Under the pieces are notes generated by a model. It saw only the letters and a list, made by a program, of their open reading frames with translations, searched no databases and was not told the origin of the DNA. A DNA stretch of 64,000 nucleotides from positions 434,001-498,000 of the forward strand of contig JBAOHL010000004.1 in assembly GCA_037045045.1 (NCBI GenBank), read 5' to 3'. Every line of letters starts with the position of its first letter. The first letter of the stretch is position 1. The position numbers were made by a program, and so were the translations under genes. This document shows positions 1-8,141 of the stretch, in pieces. This DNA comes from Phosphoribacter sp037045045 (GTDB lineage: Bacteria; Actinomycetota; Actinomycetes; Actinomycetales; Dermatophilaceae).

Positions 1-1244
1 AGGGACATGAACGGCGTGGTGAGCCCGGTGAGGGGGATCACCCTGGTCACCCCGCCGACGACGACGAACACTTGGAGCCCGACCGAGAAGGCCAGCCCGA
101 GCGCGAGTAGCTTGCCGAACCCGTCGCGGACCCCGAGGGCCGTGCGCAGGCCCCGCTGGACGAACAGCCCGTAGAGGACGAGGACGGCGAACACCCCGAA
201 CAGCCCGAGCTCCTCGCCGAGGCTCGGGAGGATGAAGTCGCTGTCCGCGAATGCGACCATCCACGGACGCCCCTGGCCGAGGCCGGTGCCGAACAGGCCC
301 CCGGCGGCCATCCCCATGACCCCCTTGGCAAGCTGGTCGGACTGGGCCAACGACTCCGAAGAGAACGGGTCGAGCCACAGGGTGACCCGCCGCTGGACGT
401 GCGGGAAGATCAGCCACGCGACGTACGTGCCCGCCGCGAAGAGGGTGAGCCCGATGGCGATCCACGACACCCGTTCGGTCGCGACATAAAGCATGGCGAC
501 GAACAGGCCGAAGAACAGCAGCGACGAACCGAGGTCCTTTTCGAAGACGAGCACGGCGAGACTGACCAGCCATGCCACGACGATGGGCCCGAGGTCGCGA
601 CCGCGCGGGAAGGTGAAGCCGAGCACCCGCCGACCGGCCAGCGAGAGCACGTCGCGGGTCTGCACGAGGTAGCCGGCGAAGAACACCGTGAGGACGATCT
701 TGGCGACCTCGCCGGGCTGGAAGGACATCGGCCCCAGGCGGATCCAGATCTGCGAGCCGTACTCGGCGGTGCCGAGCACGGGCAGCAGCGGCAGCAGCAA
801 CAGCACGATGCCGCCGAGCATCATCGTGTATGTGTAGCGGCGCAGGACCCGATGGTCGCGCAGCCAGACGAGCAGGGTGATCGCCAGGGCGATCGAGACC
901 CCGGTCCACACGAGTTGGCGAATCGCGTTGCCGCTCATGCCTTCTCGCCCGCCGGCGAGGTCGAGACGGTGGATCATCACGAGGCCGAGGCCGTTGAGCA
1001 GCGTGGCGATGGGCAGCAGCAGCGGATCGGCATACGAGGCCCGCCAGCGCAGGACGAGGTGGACGAGCAGGACCGCGGCGAGCAGCCCGCCGCCCACCGT
1101 GGCCAGGGCCGAGGGCACGGTGTCGCGAAGGGCGAGGTCGACGTTGACCCAGGCGACGAGCACGATCCCGAGGGCGAACAGCACGAGGAACAGCTCGACG
1201 TTGCGTCGGGTGCGCGGGGAGATCGTCTCGACGGTCGTCGTCAC
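1..1244 (-). CDS. rodA: RodA/FtsW-type SEDS peptidoglycan polymerase, 3' end beyond the window
   Basis: Polytopic SEDS-family glycosyltransferase that polymerises lipid II during cell elongation. About 414 residues are visible; the reading frame runs off base 1. Hydrophobic segments start at about residue 15 (ELFLVLFALGIVLVAWV) and continue throughout. Family signatures seen are the SFQPGEVAKIVL stretch, which resembles the FQPSE motif of SEDS proteins, and a C-terminal VIPLTGLTTPFMS, matching the conserved PLTGLTxPFxS region. The GTG start at 1244 overlaps the pstP stop as GTGA, so the two are translationally coupled. The order fhaA-fhaB-pstP-rodA is the classical actinobacterial elongation/kinase operon; pbpA and pknA/pknB would be expected to the left of base 1. 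That position argues for RodA rather than the division FtsW. Confidence 0.93.
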   Translation of the reverse strand, partial: MTTTVETISPRTRRNVELFLVLFALGIVLVAWVNVDLALRDTVPSALATVGGGLLAAVLLVHLVLRWRASYADPLLLPIATLLNGLGLVMIHRLDLAGGREGMSGNAIRQLVWTGVSIALAITLLVWLRDHRVLRRYTYTMMLGGIVLLLLPLLPVLGTAEYGSQIWIRLGPMSFQPGEVAKIVLTVFFAGYLVQTRDVLSLAGRRVLGFTFPRGRDLGPIVVAWLVSLAVLVFEKDLGSSLLFFGLFVAMLYVATERVSWIAIGLTLFAAGTYVAWLIFPHVQRRVTLWLDPFSSESLAQSDQLAKGVMGMAAGGLFGTGLGQGRPWMVAFADSDFILPSLGEELGLFGVFAVLVLYGLFVQRGLRTALGVRDGFGKLLALGLAFSVGLQVFVVVGGVTRVIPLTGLTTPFMS

Positions 1245-2656
1245 GGTGTGCCCCCGGGTCCAGTCGGTATGCCGGGTGCGCCGGTCGTGGGGGACGCCGC
1301 CGGACCGGTCGAGCCCGTGGCGTCGGAACTCACCGGGGTGGGGCTCACGGTGGTGGGGCTCACCGTGCTCAATGGCGGGGTCGGCGCGGTCGTGCCGCAC
1401 GGGGTCCCGAGGGCGTTCTGCTGGCGGCACTCGAGGGCCACGGCGCGCAGGGCGGCTACCCGGGTCTCGGCGTCGTCGCGGCCGTTGGTGACGATGCTCG
1501 CCCGGACCTGCTCCTGGTAGTGGACGGGCAGGTCGGTGACGAGCACGCTCGAGCGGTCCTCGAGAGTGCCGAGGTGGACCGGGCCCAGGGTCTGGTGCAC
1601 CCCGCGGAAGACGGTGACGTAACCGTCGTCCTCGCCGATGAAGTACTGCCGCTGGGTCCAGGCGTACCCGGCATACGAGGCACCGACGAGGACGACGGCG
1701 GCGACCGCGGCGGCGCCACCCCGGCGCAGCCAGCGGGCCCGGGCCGACGGCGTCTGCTCGGCGAGGGCGGGCACCTCCTCCTCGGCCGGGATGCCGGACA
1801 CCTCGCGGGTGAGCGCGGCGGCCTTCTCGGCCGGGCTGACCGGGATCGCCCGGGTCTTGCGCCGGCCGCGACCGGCGACCGCCGCGGCACCGACGATCTG
1901 GGGGACCGTCGATGGCGCCGGCTCCTCGTCGACGTCGACGACGTCGGCCAGCACGACGGTGATGTTGTCCCGGGAGCTGGCCTTCACGGCGACCTCGACC
2001 AGCCGGTCGGCGGCCTGCTCGGGGTCGGGCGCATCGGTGAGGATCTCGTGGATGGTCTCGGCGGTGACGAAGTCCGACAGCCCGTCCGAGCACAACAGGT
2101 AGCGGTCGCCGAGGTGCAACTCGCGCACCGACAGATCCGGATCGTCCTGGTCCTGGCCGGTCATCACCCGAGTGACCAGAGAGCGCTGCGGGTGGTGCAG
2201 GGCCTCGTCCGGCGTGATGCGCTGCTCGTCGACGAGCTGCTGGACGAAGGAGTGGTCCTTGGTGATCTGGCTGAACTGGTCGCCGCGCAACAGGTAGGCC
2301 CGCGAGTCCCCGATGTGCGCCATGACCAGCTTTACCCCGCTGCGGAGCATGGCGATCGTCGTGCTGCCCATGCCGGCAAGCTCGGCGTTCTCGGCCATCG
2401 CCTCACGCAGTTGCTCGTTCGCGGCGGCCAGCTGCTCGGCGAGCGCCCCGAGCGCCTGCTCCGCGGACAGGCCTTCGTCGTCGAGGTGGGCCAGCGACCC
2501 CACGATCATCGAACTGGCGACGTCGCCGGCGGCGTGCCCGCCCATCCCGTCGGCGAGCACGAGCAGGTTCGGGCCGGCATACCCGCTGTCCTCGTTGCGG
2601 GTCTTCGGGCCCAGCCCGAGATGAGAGCGCGCCGCGAAGCGCAGGCCGAGGGTCAT
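1241..2656 (-). CDS. pstP: PstP-type PP2C serine/threonine phosphatase
   Basis: Membrane-anchored metal-dependent phosphatase that reverses PknA/PknB phosphorylation of cell-envelope proteins. The PP2C domain fills about residues 1-240, with the metal and phosphate motifs RNEDSG, LADGMGGHAAGD, IGDSRAYLLR, LCSDGLSD and DNITVVLADV all present. One transmembrane helix (GGAAAVAAVVLVGASYAGYA) follows near residues 310-330. The extracytoplasmic tail ends in a Thr/Pro/Ser/Gly-rich stretch. Length 471 residues is close to mycobacterial PstP, which is slightly over 500. The ATG at 2656 lies three bases after the fhaB stop. Nothing appears broken. Confidence 0.95.
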   Translation of the reverse strand: MTLGLRFAARSHLGLGPKTRNEDSGYAGPNLLVLADGMGGHAAGDVASSMIVGSLAHLDDEGLSAEQALGALAEQLAAANEQLREAMAENAELAGMGSTTIAMLRSGVKLVMAHIGDSRAYLLRGDQFSQITKDHSFVQQLVDEQRITPDEALHHPQRSLVTRVMTGQDQDDPDLSVRELHLGDRYLLCSDGLSDFVTAETIHEILTDAPDPEQAADRLVEVAVKASSRDNITVVLADVVDVDEEPAPSTVPQIVGAAAVAGRGRRKTRAIPVSPAEKAAALTREVSGIPAEEEVPALAEQTPSARARWLRRGGAAAVAAVVLVGASYAGYAWTQRQYFIGEDDGYVTVFRGVHQTLGPVHLGTLEDRSSVLVTDLPVHYQEQVRASIVTNGRDDAETRVAALRAVALECRQQNALGTPCGTTAPTPPLSTVSPTTVSPTPVSSDATGSTGPAASPTTGAPGIPTGPGGTP

Positions 2657-2659
2657 CCC

Positions 2660-3173
2660 CTAGCCCCGCAGTTCCAGGACCGTGCGCCCGATCCGCAGCG
2701 CGGAGCCGACCCCGACCGGTTGGGCGGCGGTCAGCCGTTGCCCGTCGAGGAAGGTGCCGTTGGTCGAGCCGAGGTCTTCGACGTACCACCCCTCCGGTCG
2801 CGGGTAGAGGCGGACGTGTCGCCCCGAGGCGAAGTCGTCGTCGAGGACCAGGGCGCATTCGGGGTTGCGCCCGACGAGCACCCCGGCGGGCCCGAGCGGC
2901 AGGGTCGTGCCCGCCAGGCCGCCCTCGGTGACCACGAGCGAGGTCGGCTCGGCTGGGCGAGGAGGTGCCGAGCGCCGGCCCCGGCGGGGCTTGACCGGGG
3001 CCGGCGCGGCCACCCGTCCGGGCGCGCGGGTCGGGGCTCCGGCGCGACGGTCGACGGCGCGACACCCGGGTGCCGTAGAGGTCGGTGCGCAGCACGCCGA
3101 CGACGGCGAAGACGAACAGCCAGAGCAGGCCGAGCAACCCCAGGCGAAAGAGCGTGAGGGTGAGCTCGCTCAC
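2660..3173 (-). pseudogene. fhaB: FhaB (FHA-domain protein), apparently frameshifted
   Basis: FhaB is a small membrane-anchored forkhead-associated protein that binds phosphothreonine on PknB/PstP-pathway partners. The N-terminal half starts at GTG 3173 and reads MSELTLTLFRLGLLGLLWLF then AVVGVLRTDLYGTRVSRRRP, the typical FhaB membrane helix and basic segment. The FHA domain lies in a different frame ending at 2660, with LVGRNPECALVLDDD, SGRHVRL and GSTNGTFLDGQRL intact. The frames must join near 3030-3060, in a G+C-rich linker, through a single-base shift. Either the gene is broken or the base call is wrong; because fhaB is conserved and its neighbours are intact, a sequencing error or a separately initiated FHA protein (GTG 3013) are real alternatives. 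FhaA ends five bases upstream. Confidence 0.8.
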
Positions 3174-3177
3174 CGGC

Positions 3178-4137
3178 TCACCTCTTCCCGGCGCGGTAGA
3201 CCACCGAGGTGCGCCCGACGGTGACCCGGTCGCCGTCGCGCAGCCGGGTGCTGGTGATGCGTTCCCCGTTGACGAACGTGCCGTTGGTGGAGGCGAGGTC
3301 GCGGATCGACGCGACGAGGTGCGGCCCGTCGTTGGTCACCCGGATCTCGCTGTGCCGCCGCGAGATCCCTTGGTCGTCCAGGACGATGTCGGCGGAGGCG
3401 TCGCGGCCGATGACGGTGAGCGGCCCGAGCAGCGGGTAGCGCTCGCCGTCGAACTCGAGCCAGGGACGCGCGACGGCGCTGACGGTGGGCCGCCGCCGGG
3501 CCGGCTGGGGATGGTATGCCGTGGTGGGCTCCGAGCTGGGCGGCCCCGTGCCGGCGCCTACTGTGCCGGCACCTGCGGAAGGGACGGCAGCGTGTGCTTG
3601 GCCGGCGCCGGCGCTGGCTCCGAATGCGCTGGGCGAGGCAGCATCGGCGCCCTGGCCTCCGTATGCCGCCGCTCCGGCCGTCCCGGGGGCGGCCCCGGGA
3701 GGCACGGGTTGGCCCGGAGCCGGGCCCTGACTCGGGCTCGGCGGCATACCGGTCGGGGCCATGGTCCGCTTCGTCGTCGAGGGACGGACGTGGATGACCC
3801 CGGTTTCCAGGTCCGGGCCCTCGGCGAAGAGCACCTCGATGGGCCCGCCGGGGATGTAGCGCTGCGAGTCGGCGTGTTCCTGGGCGGCGGCGACAAGCTC
3901 GTCGGACAGGGCGGCCGAGTACTCGTCGAGGCGTTCGAAGTCGGTCGGCGACAGGATGATCGTATAAATATTGGGGACCATCGTGCGGCCGTGCCCGAGG
4001 ACGGCGGCGCGGTCGTCCATGACACGGCGGATCGCCGAGGCGATCTCGACGGGCTGGACCTCGGCCGGGAAGGCCTTGGCGAAGACGCCGTTGACGGCCT
4101 TCTCTAGACCCTTCTCGACCCTGTCGAACAGTCCCAC
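3178..4137 (-). CDS. fhaA: FhaA, FHA-domain protein with DUF3662 N-terminal domain
   Basis: Scaffold protein of the actinobacterial envelope kinase network; in mycobacteria FhaA binds phosphorylated MviN and limits peptidoglycan synthesis. The N-terminal FhaA/DUF3662 domain covers about residues 1-120 (MGLFDRVEKGLEKAVNGVFA, then PVEIASAIRRVMDD and IPGGPIEVLFAEGP). A Pro/Ala/Gly-rich linker of roughly 100 residues follows. The FHA domain at about 225-315 has VIGRDASADIVLDDQ, SRRHSEI and ASTNGTFVNGERI. First gene of the visible operon; the ATG at 4137 follows a GGAGGGG ribosome-binding sequence (CCCCTCC on the plus strand). Complete and typical. Confidence 0.94.
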   Translation of the reverse strand: MGLFDRVEKGLEKAVNGVFAKAFPAEVQPVEIASAIRRVMDDRAAVLGHGRTMVPNIYTIILSPTDFERLDEYSAALSDELVAAAQEHADSQRYIPGGPIEVLFAEGPDLETGVIHVRPSTTKRTMAPTGMPPSPSQGPAPGQPVPPGAAPGTAGAAAYGGQGADAASPSAFGASAGAGQAHAAVPSAGAGTVGAGTGPPSSEPTTAYHPQPARRRPTVSAVARPWLEFDGERYPLLGPLTVIGRDASADIVLDDQGISRRHSEIRVTNDGPHLVASIRDLASTNGTFVNGERITSTRLRDGDRVTVGRTSVVYRAGKR

Positions 4138-4253
4138 CGGCCCCTCCTTCCTGGCCCGGGGGCGGTCCGCTCATGGTATCCGCCGTCGCGAGCAGGGGTG
4201 GGCGTCCGACGCTCGGTCACCCGGGCGCGTCGGGGCCGCGGGCTATGTCCGGA

Positions 4254-4571
4254 TCACCACCAGTCGTAGAACCTCAGGGCGTAGGAGGCGACGTGGTAGT
4301 CGCCCGTGCACTTCGCCGTCGAGGTGCCTCCAGGGGTGACGATGTTGCCGGTGGCCGTGTAGTACAGGGTCGTTCGGTCGAGCTGGCACCTCAGCCGCAA
4401 CTGGAAGACGTCGTAGGGCCAAGGAACACTCGGGCATCGGGCACTCCATGCGTTGGTGCCCGACTTCCACACCGAGCATGTCTCCGCAGCGTTGGCTGCC
4501 GGCCCGAATCCCAGCGTCGCGATAGCGCCGACGATCCCGATAGCGCCCAGCCGGGCGAGATGCGCCTTCAT
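4254..4571 (-). CDS. small secreted protein of unknown function
   Basis: A 105-residue protein with a clear Sec signal peptide: KAHLAR, a hydrophobic core around residues 8-24 and an ANA-A cleavage site near residue 28. The mature part of about 77 residues has four cysteines (CSVW, RCPS, RCQL, KCTG), which could form two disulfides, and ends RFYDWW. The ATG at 4571 is preceded by GGGGGTTCC, a plausible ribosome-binding site. No family is recognised. It stands alone between the fhaA operon and the tRNA gene. Confidence 0.7.
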   Translation of the reverse strand: MKAHLARLGAIGIVGAIATLGFGPAANAAETCSVWKSGTNAWSARCPSVPWPYDVFQLRLRCQLDRTTLYYTATGNIVTPGGTSTAKCTGDYHVASYALRFYDWW

Positions 4572-4924
4572 GAGGAACCCCCCTGGTTTGTGAGTCGTGA
4601 CACCAACAGTGTGCGTCAGCCTTGCGCCGAAGGAAAGGCCCGCCGGTCACGGGCCGTGGCGGCCTGGCTGGTGCGTCGGCGCGCGGTCGGCCACCCTGGG
4701 TGGTGACGACTCGCCGCCCGGGTATCGGGTTGGCTGACCGTCGCCCGGGCATGACCCCGGGCAGCGGGCGGCCGGCGACCGACGTGCCTTGGCACTTCCG
4801 CCACGGTCTGGCAGGTCGGTACTGCCATATCGCGACGCAACTGCCACATCGCGCCACAACTGCCGGGACGGCCCGATCCGGGTTTGCCCAGACGTGGCCC
4901 GCCGGGCACACTAGGTCTTCGCAC
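4572..4924. other. intergenic region without a recognised gene
   Basis: About 350 bases between the secreted-protein gene and tRNA-Leu. No convincing coding frame is present. Near 4823-4865 a short degenerate direct repeat occurs: ACTGCCATATCGCGAC, ACTGCCACATCGCGCC and a third partial ACTGCC. Promoters for the leftward secreted protein and the rightward tRNA presumably lie here, but no strong -35/-10 pair stands out. Confidence 0.5.
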
Positions 4925-5007
4925 GCGCAAGTGGCGGAACGGCAGACGCGCTGGCTTCAGGTGCCAGTGTCCGCAAGGACGTGGGGGTTCAAATCCCCCC
5001 TTGCGCA
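4925..5007 (+). tRNA. tRNA-Leu (anticodon CAG)
   Basis: An 83-nt cloverleaf. The acceptor stem GCGCAAG pairs with CTTGCGC, followed by discriminator A at 5007. The anticodon arm CTGGC-TTCAGGT-GCCAG gives anticodon CAG, reading CUG leucine codons. A long variable arm (TGTCCGCAAGGACG) marks a class II tRNA. The T arm reads GGGGG-TTCAAAT-CCCCC. The full CCA is not encoded (CCC follows the discriminator). Ten bases after its 3' end begins the first IS481-family element, and the last dozen bases of the tRNA are duplicated at 6296. Confidence 0.95.
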
Positions 5008-6234
5008 CCCTTGTGATGTCTCAAGACATCGGCGACAGGGCGAACCCTCAGGGTTCGCCCTGTTTCGTTGTTTTGGGGTTGGTATCGGCGGGTGGGGTCG
5101 AGGGTGAGGTGGCGGAGGATTTCGCCGGTGGTGGCGTGGCTGATGGTGATGTCGAGGTCGTGGATCAGTGCCAGGACGGGTGTGCCGTTGAGGTGCCGGC
5201 CGATGCCGATGGAGTAGAGGGTGCCGGCGTGGCGCAGGGTGATTTTGCCGTTGTTGATTTTGTCGGTGCGGACGCGTGCGTGGGTTCGGTCCGGGGGTTC
5301 GTGCAGGTGTCCGGGGGTGGCTTTGGGTCGGCTGGTGTAGGCGGCCAGCGGGGTGCGGCGGTTGAGGGAGCGGTGGGGCCGGTCGGTGTTGTACTCGCGG
5401 GTGAAGCGGTCCAGGAGGTGGTGGAGTTCGGTGAGGGTGGCTGGCTGGGTGGGCTGGTTGCGGAGCCACTTCTTGAGGGTCTGTTGGAAGCGTTCGACCT
5501 TGCCTTGGGTTTGGGGGTGGTTGCCGTCGGCCGTTCTTCTGGGTGATGCCCAGGCGGGCGAGTTCGGTCTCGAAGGCGTTGCGTCCGCCGCGGACGCTGT
5601 GGGAGGCGTGCCGGACGGTGTACACCATGCCGTTGTCGGTGAGGGTGGCTGCGGGGCAGCCGAACTCGCTGACCGTGGCCTGGAAGGTGGCCAGAACGAC
5701 CTGCCCGGTGATCCGCCGGTGGGCGCTGACGTGCAGGGCCATCCGGGAGTGGTCATCCAGCCAGGTGATGATCTCGGTGTCGGTGCCGGTGGTGAGCCGG
5801 TAGTGGGTGAAGTCGGACTGCCAGCACTCGTTGGGTTGGTCGGCGGCGAAGCGCAGGTAGGCGCTCTTGGGCTTCTTCTTTGGCTCCGGTGTGACCGCGT
5901 CGTGGCGGGTCAGGATCCGGGCGATGCTGGCACGGGACACGGTGGTGCCAGCGCGGGCGAGGTGGGCGCTGATGGTCTCGGGGCCGGCGTCGTGCCCGGC
6001 GTGCAGGAGGCGGTCTCGTTCGGTCAGCACAGCCTCGATGGCTGCCGCGGGGATCGCGGTCGGGGAGGTCTTCGGTCGGCGTGAGCGGGGTTCGAACGCT
6101 GCCTGGCCCTCGGCTCGGTAACGGGCCAGGAGCTTGTATACCCAAGCCCGGTGGACCCCGTAGCTGGCGGCGACCTCGGCCACCGGACGATGTTGTTCGA
6201 GGACCGCAGTGATCACCAGACGAGCCTTGGACAC
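4989..6234 (-). pseudogene. IS481-family transposase, frameshifted
   Basis: DDE transposase of the IS481 group. From GTG 6234 the N-terminal helix-turn-helix region reads SKARLVITAVLEQHRPVAEV, and the RNase H-like core begins with CWQSDFTHY (first Asp) and TLTDNGMVYT (second Asp). At about 5530 the frame breaks after ITQKNG. The C-terminal part, with TQGKVERFQQTLKKWL (catalytic Glu) and REYNTDRPHRSL, continues in another frame. Compared with the second copy, this one has one extra base within GCCGTCGG near 5530 and one extra T near 5074. The second change removes the normal stop, so the frame runs past the element into the tRNA. Inactive unless rescued by frameshifting. Confidence 0.88.
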
Positions 6235-6267
6235 CCCCGAGTCTGATGTCGCCTATGTCTTGAGACA
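5017..6267 (-). mobile_element. IS481-family insertion sequence, copy A (1.25 kb)
   Basis: Bounded by 21-bp terminal inverted repeats beginning TGTCTCAAGACAT at 5017-5037 and their complement at 6247-6267; they match at 20 of 21 positions. The only gene is a frameshifted transposase on the minus strand. The left boundary lies just after the tRNA-Leu 3' end. A further partial inverted-repeat copy follows the right end at 6270-6290, and then a 21-bp duplicate of the left flank leads into copy B. Confidence 0.85.
5036..5062 (+). terminator. rho-independent terminator downstream of tRNA-Leu
   Basis: Perfect 12-bp stem CAGGGCGAACCC, loop TCA, then GGGTTCGCCCTG followed by TTTCGTTGTTTT. Polarity suits the tRNA transcript, because the T-run is on the plus strand. 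The same hairpin is repeated in copy B at 6336-6362, so it belongs to the duplicated or IS-end sequence. Confidence 0.7.
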
Positions 6268-6316
6268 CCTGTCGCCTATGTCCTGAGACTCGACACCCCC
6301 TTGCGCACCCTTGTGA
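6268..6316. repeat. IS-end remnant plus 21-bp duplication of the tRNA 3' flank
   Basis: 6270-6290 is a second, slightly divergent right-end inverted repeat (TGTCGCCTATGTCCTGAGAC). 6296-6316 (CCCCCTTGCGCACCC then TTGTGA) is identical to 4996-5016, the sequence before copy A that includes the end of the tRNA. It is either a target duplication or a scar of recombination between tandem IS copies. Confidence 0.75.
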
Positions 6317-7070
6317 TGTCTCAAGACATCGGCGACAGGGCGAACCCTCAGGGTTCGCCCTGTTTCGTTGTTTGGGGTTGGTATCGGCGGGTGGGGTCGA
6401 GGGTGAGGTGGCGGAGGACTTCGCCGGTGGTGGCGTGGCTGATGGTGATGTCGAGGTCGTGGACCAGGGCTTTGACCGTGGTGCCGTTGTGGTGGCGGCC
6501 GATGCCGATGGAGTAGAGCTGCCCGCTGTGCCGGAGGGCGATCTTGCCGTTGTTGACCTTGTCGGTGCGGACGCGGGCGTGGGTTCGGGGTGGGGGTTCG
6601 CTGCTGGGGGTGGCTTTGGGCAGGGCGTGGTAGGCGGCGGCGGGGGTGCGTCGGTCCAGGGCGCGGTGGGGGCGGTCGTGGTTGTACTCGCGGGCGAACT
6701 GGTCGAGCAGGGCTTGGAGGCGCGTCATGGTCGCGGGCTGGTCGGGTTGACGAGTCAGCCAGTTCTTCATCGTCTGTTGGAAGCGTTCGACCTTGCCTTG
6801 GGTTTGGGGGTAGTTACCGCGGCCGTTCTTCTGTCGGACCCCGAGGGTGGCCAGTTCGACCTCGAACGCGTTGCGTCCGCCGCGGATCTTGTGGGAGGCG
6901 TGCCGGACGGTGTACACCATCCCGTTGTCGGTCAAGGTCGCTGCGGGGCAGCCGTGTTCAGTGACGGCAGCACGGAAGGTGGTCAGGACGGTCTGTCCGG
7001 TGACGCGGGGGTGGGCGGAGAGGTGCAGGGCGTAGCGGGAGTGGTCATCGAGCCAGGTGATGATCTCGGT
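6317..7070 (-). mobile_element. IS481-family insertion sequence, copy B, truncated
   Basis: Starts with the same 21-bp inverted repeat and terminator hairpin as copy A and in the same orientation. The internal sequence is clearly diverged from copy A, so this is not a recent tandem duplication. Homology stops abruptly at 7070 within the transposase, after GATGATCTCGGT on the plus strand. No right-hand inverted repeat follows, so the element is 5'-truncated. Confidence 0.8.
6348..7070 (-). pseudogene. IS481-family transposase fragment (C-terminal two thirds)
   Basis: Reads TEIITWLDDHSRYALHLSAH through TLTDNGMVYT and QGKVERFQQTMKNWL to RRYQPQTTKQGEP and a stop. The N-terminal helix-turn-helix and the first catalytic aspartate are lost. 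The frame stays open further right to 7310, but that part has no transposase similarity. It shows the unbroken reading (QKNGRGNYPQTQGKVERF) at the point where copy A is frameshifted. Confidence 0.85.
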
Positions 7071-7203
7071 TTCCCGAGACTCCCGGCCGGAGCTGATTCG
7101 GCCGGGATCACACAGCCTCCGGGCTCCGCACTCGCCTTCCGCAAGCTCACCAGCGAACGCATGGGCGACTCTGGCGCGGTGCCGCCGACGGCTCGAACCG
7201 TGA
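7071..7203. other. IS junction sequence with a hairpin
   Basis: Unassigned sequence between the truncated IS and the toxin-antitoxin operon. It contains a perfect 9-bp inverted repeat, TCCCGGCCG, 9-nt spacer, CGGCCGGGA, at 7081-7107, immediately at the IS breakpoint. There is no T-run, so a terminator role is uncertain. Confidence 0.5.
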
Positions 7204-7221
7204 CGTATCACGGGTGATACG
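7204..7221. promoter_or_regulatory. palindromic operator of the toxin-antitoxin operon
   Basis: Perfect 18-bp palindrome CGTATCACGGGTGATACG ending eight bases before the antitoxin ATG. Antitoxins of the Phd/YefM type bind such palindromes to autorepress their operon. The placement makes this the likely operator, overlapping the promoter or leader. Confidence 0.75.
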
Positions 7222-7229
7222 ATGACGGT

Positions 7230-7484
7230 ATGACGGCTACCCCCGACCACAAGAGGGTCTCCGTCCGCGACATCCGCAACCACGGCGGTGAGGTGCTCGC
7301 CCGGGTCCAAAGTGGGGAGACACTGACCATCACCAGCGACGGCACGCCCGTGGCGGAACTACGCCCCCTCCCGCGACCAAGCCTGTCTGCCACCGAGCTG
7401 GTGGCCCGCCGGCGACGGCTTCCTCGGGTGGATGCCACCGCGCTGAAGGGCGACATCGACGCGCTCCTGGACCAGTCCCTGTGA
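7230..7484 (+). CDS. Phd/YefM-family antitoxin
   Basis: An 84-residue antitoxin. The N-terminal half has the Phd/YefM fold signature KRVSVRDIRNHGGEVLARVQ then SGETLTITSDGTPVAELRPL, which binds DNA as a dimer. The C-terminal part (ELVARRRRLPRVDATALKGD) would wrap and neutralise the toxin. The ATG at 7230 sits eight bases after the palindrome. The stop overlaps the toxin start as GTGA, so toxin translation is coupled to antitoxin translation. Phd antitoxins are often paired with PIN-domain toxins in actinobacteria. Confidence 0.9.
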   Translation: MTATPDHKRVSVRDIRNHGGEVLARVQSGETLTITSDGTPVAELRPLPRPSLSATELVARRRRLPRVDATALKGDIDALLDQSL

Positions 7485-7912
7485 CCACCGCGCCACACGA
7501 TCGGGCGATCCTGGACACGAGCGCGGTCATCCGCCTCGGGGACGTCGATCCGTCGCACCTGGCCACCGAGTCAGTCATCACGACCGTGACCTTGGCGGAA
7601 CTGACCGTCGGACCGCTCGTCGCCGACACCGCCTCCGAGCGAGCCGCCCGCCAGCGACACCTGCAGCAGGCCGAGACCGACTTCGGCGAGCCGCTGCCCT
7701 TCGACGCCGAGGCCGCGCGAGCCTTCGGCCCCATCGCCGCGTCGCTGCGCGCAGCGGGCCAGAAGCCCAGAGCCCGCGCCTTCGACGCGATGATCGCCGC
7801 GATCGCCGTGAGCCGAGCCCTGCCCATCTACACCTTCAACCCCAAGGACTTCGCCGCCACCGGGGCCGAACTAGTCGACCTCCGCGACGAACCCGGGCGG
7901 CCCACCACCTGA
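7481..7912 (+). CDS. vapC: VapC-like PIN-domain ribonuclease toxin
   Basis: A 143-residue PIN-domain protein, the usual VapC size. Acidic metal-binding residues are visible: AILDTSAVI (Asp near residue 11), TLAELTVG (Glu), ARAFDAMIAAIAV (Asp) and the C-terminal NPKDF. VapC toxins are Mg-dependent RNases that cut tRNA or rRNA and stop growth when freed from the antitoxin. The GTG start overlaps the antitoxin stop by four bases. It appears intact. The pair sits at the edge of the restriction island next to an IS scar, a typical place for such modules. Confidence 0.9.
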   Translation: MTTAPHDRAILDTSAVIRLGDVDPSHLATESVITTVTLAELTVGPLVADTASERAARQRHLQQAETDFGEPLPFDAEAARAFGPIAASLRAAGQKPRARAFDAMIAAIAVSRALPIYTFNPKDFAATGAELVDLRDEPGRPTT

Positions 7913-8141
7913 GCCATTGCACCCCAGACGCGCGCGGGATGGAGCCCAAACGGCCGCCCCGCACGGTCCAGAGCTAGGCCTTCGTCCTACCGCCGCGTGG
8001 CGCGCGTCGCTGACAGGCGTGGCCTTCGCGGGGGATGTGATCGGGAACGGCCTCGCTCACGCCGTGCGTTGTCGGTGCCCTCTGTCACCCTTCTCGGCTG
8101 GCCACTCCTCGCCAGCGAACACACCGAGCAAGGAGTGCGCC

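Noticed and set aside
1520..3157. Long plus-strand open frames opposite pstP and fhaB
   Set aside because: They are antisense shadows of well-recognised genes, rich in Gly/Asp/Val/Arg from complementary codons, with no ribosome-binding site or domain.
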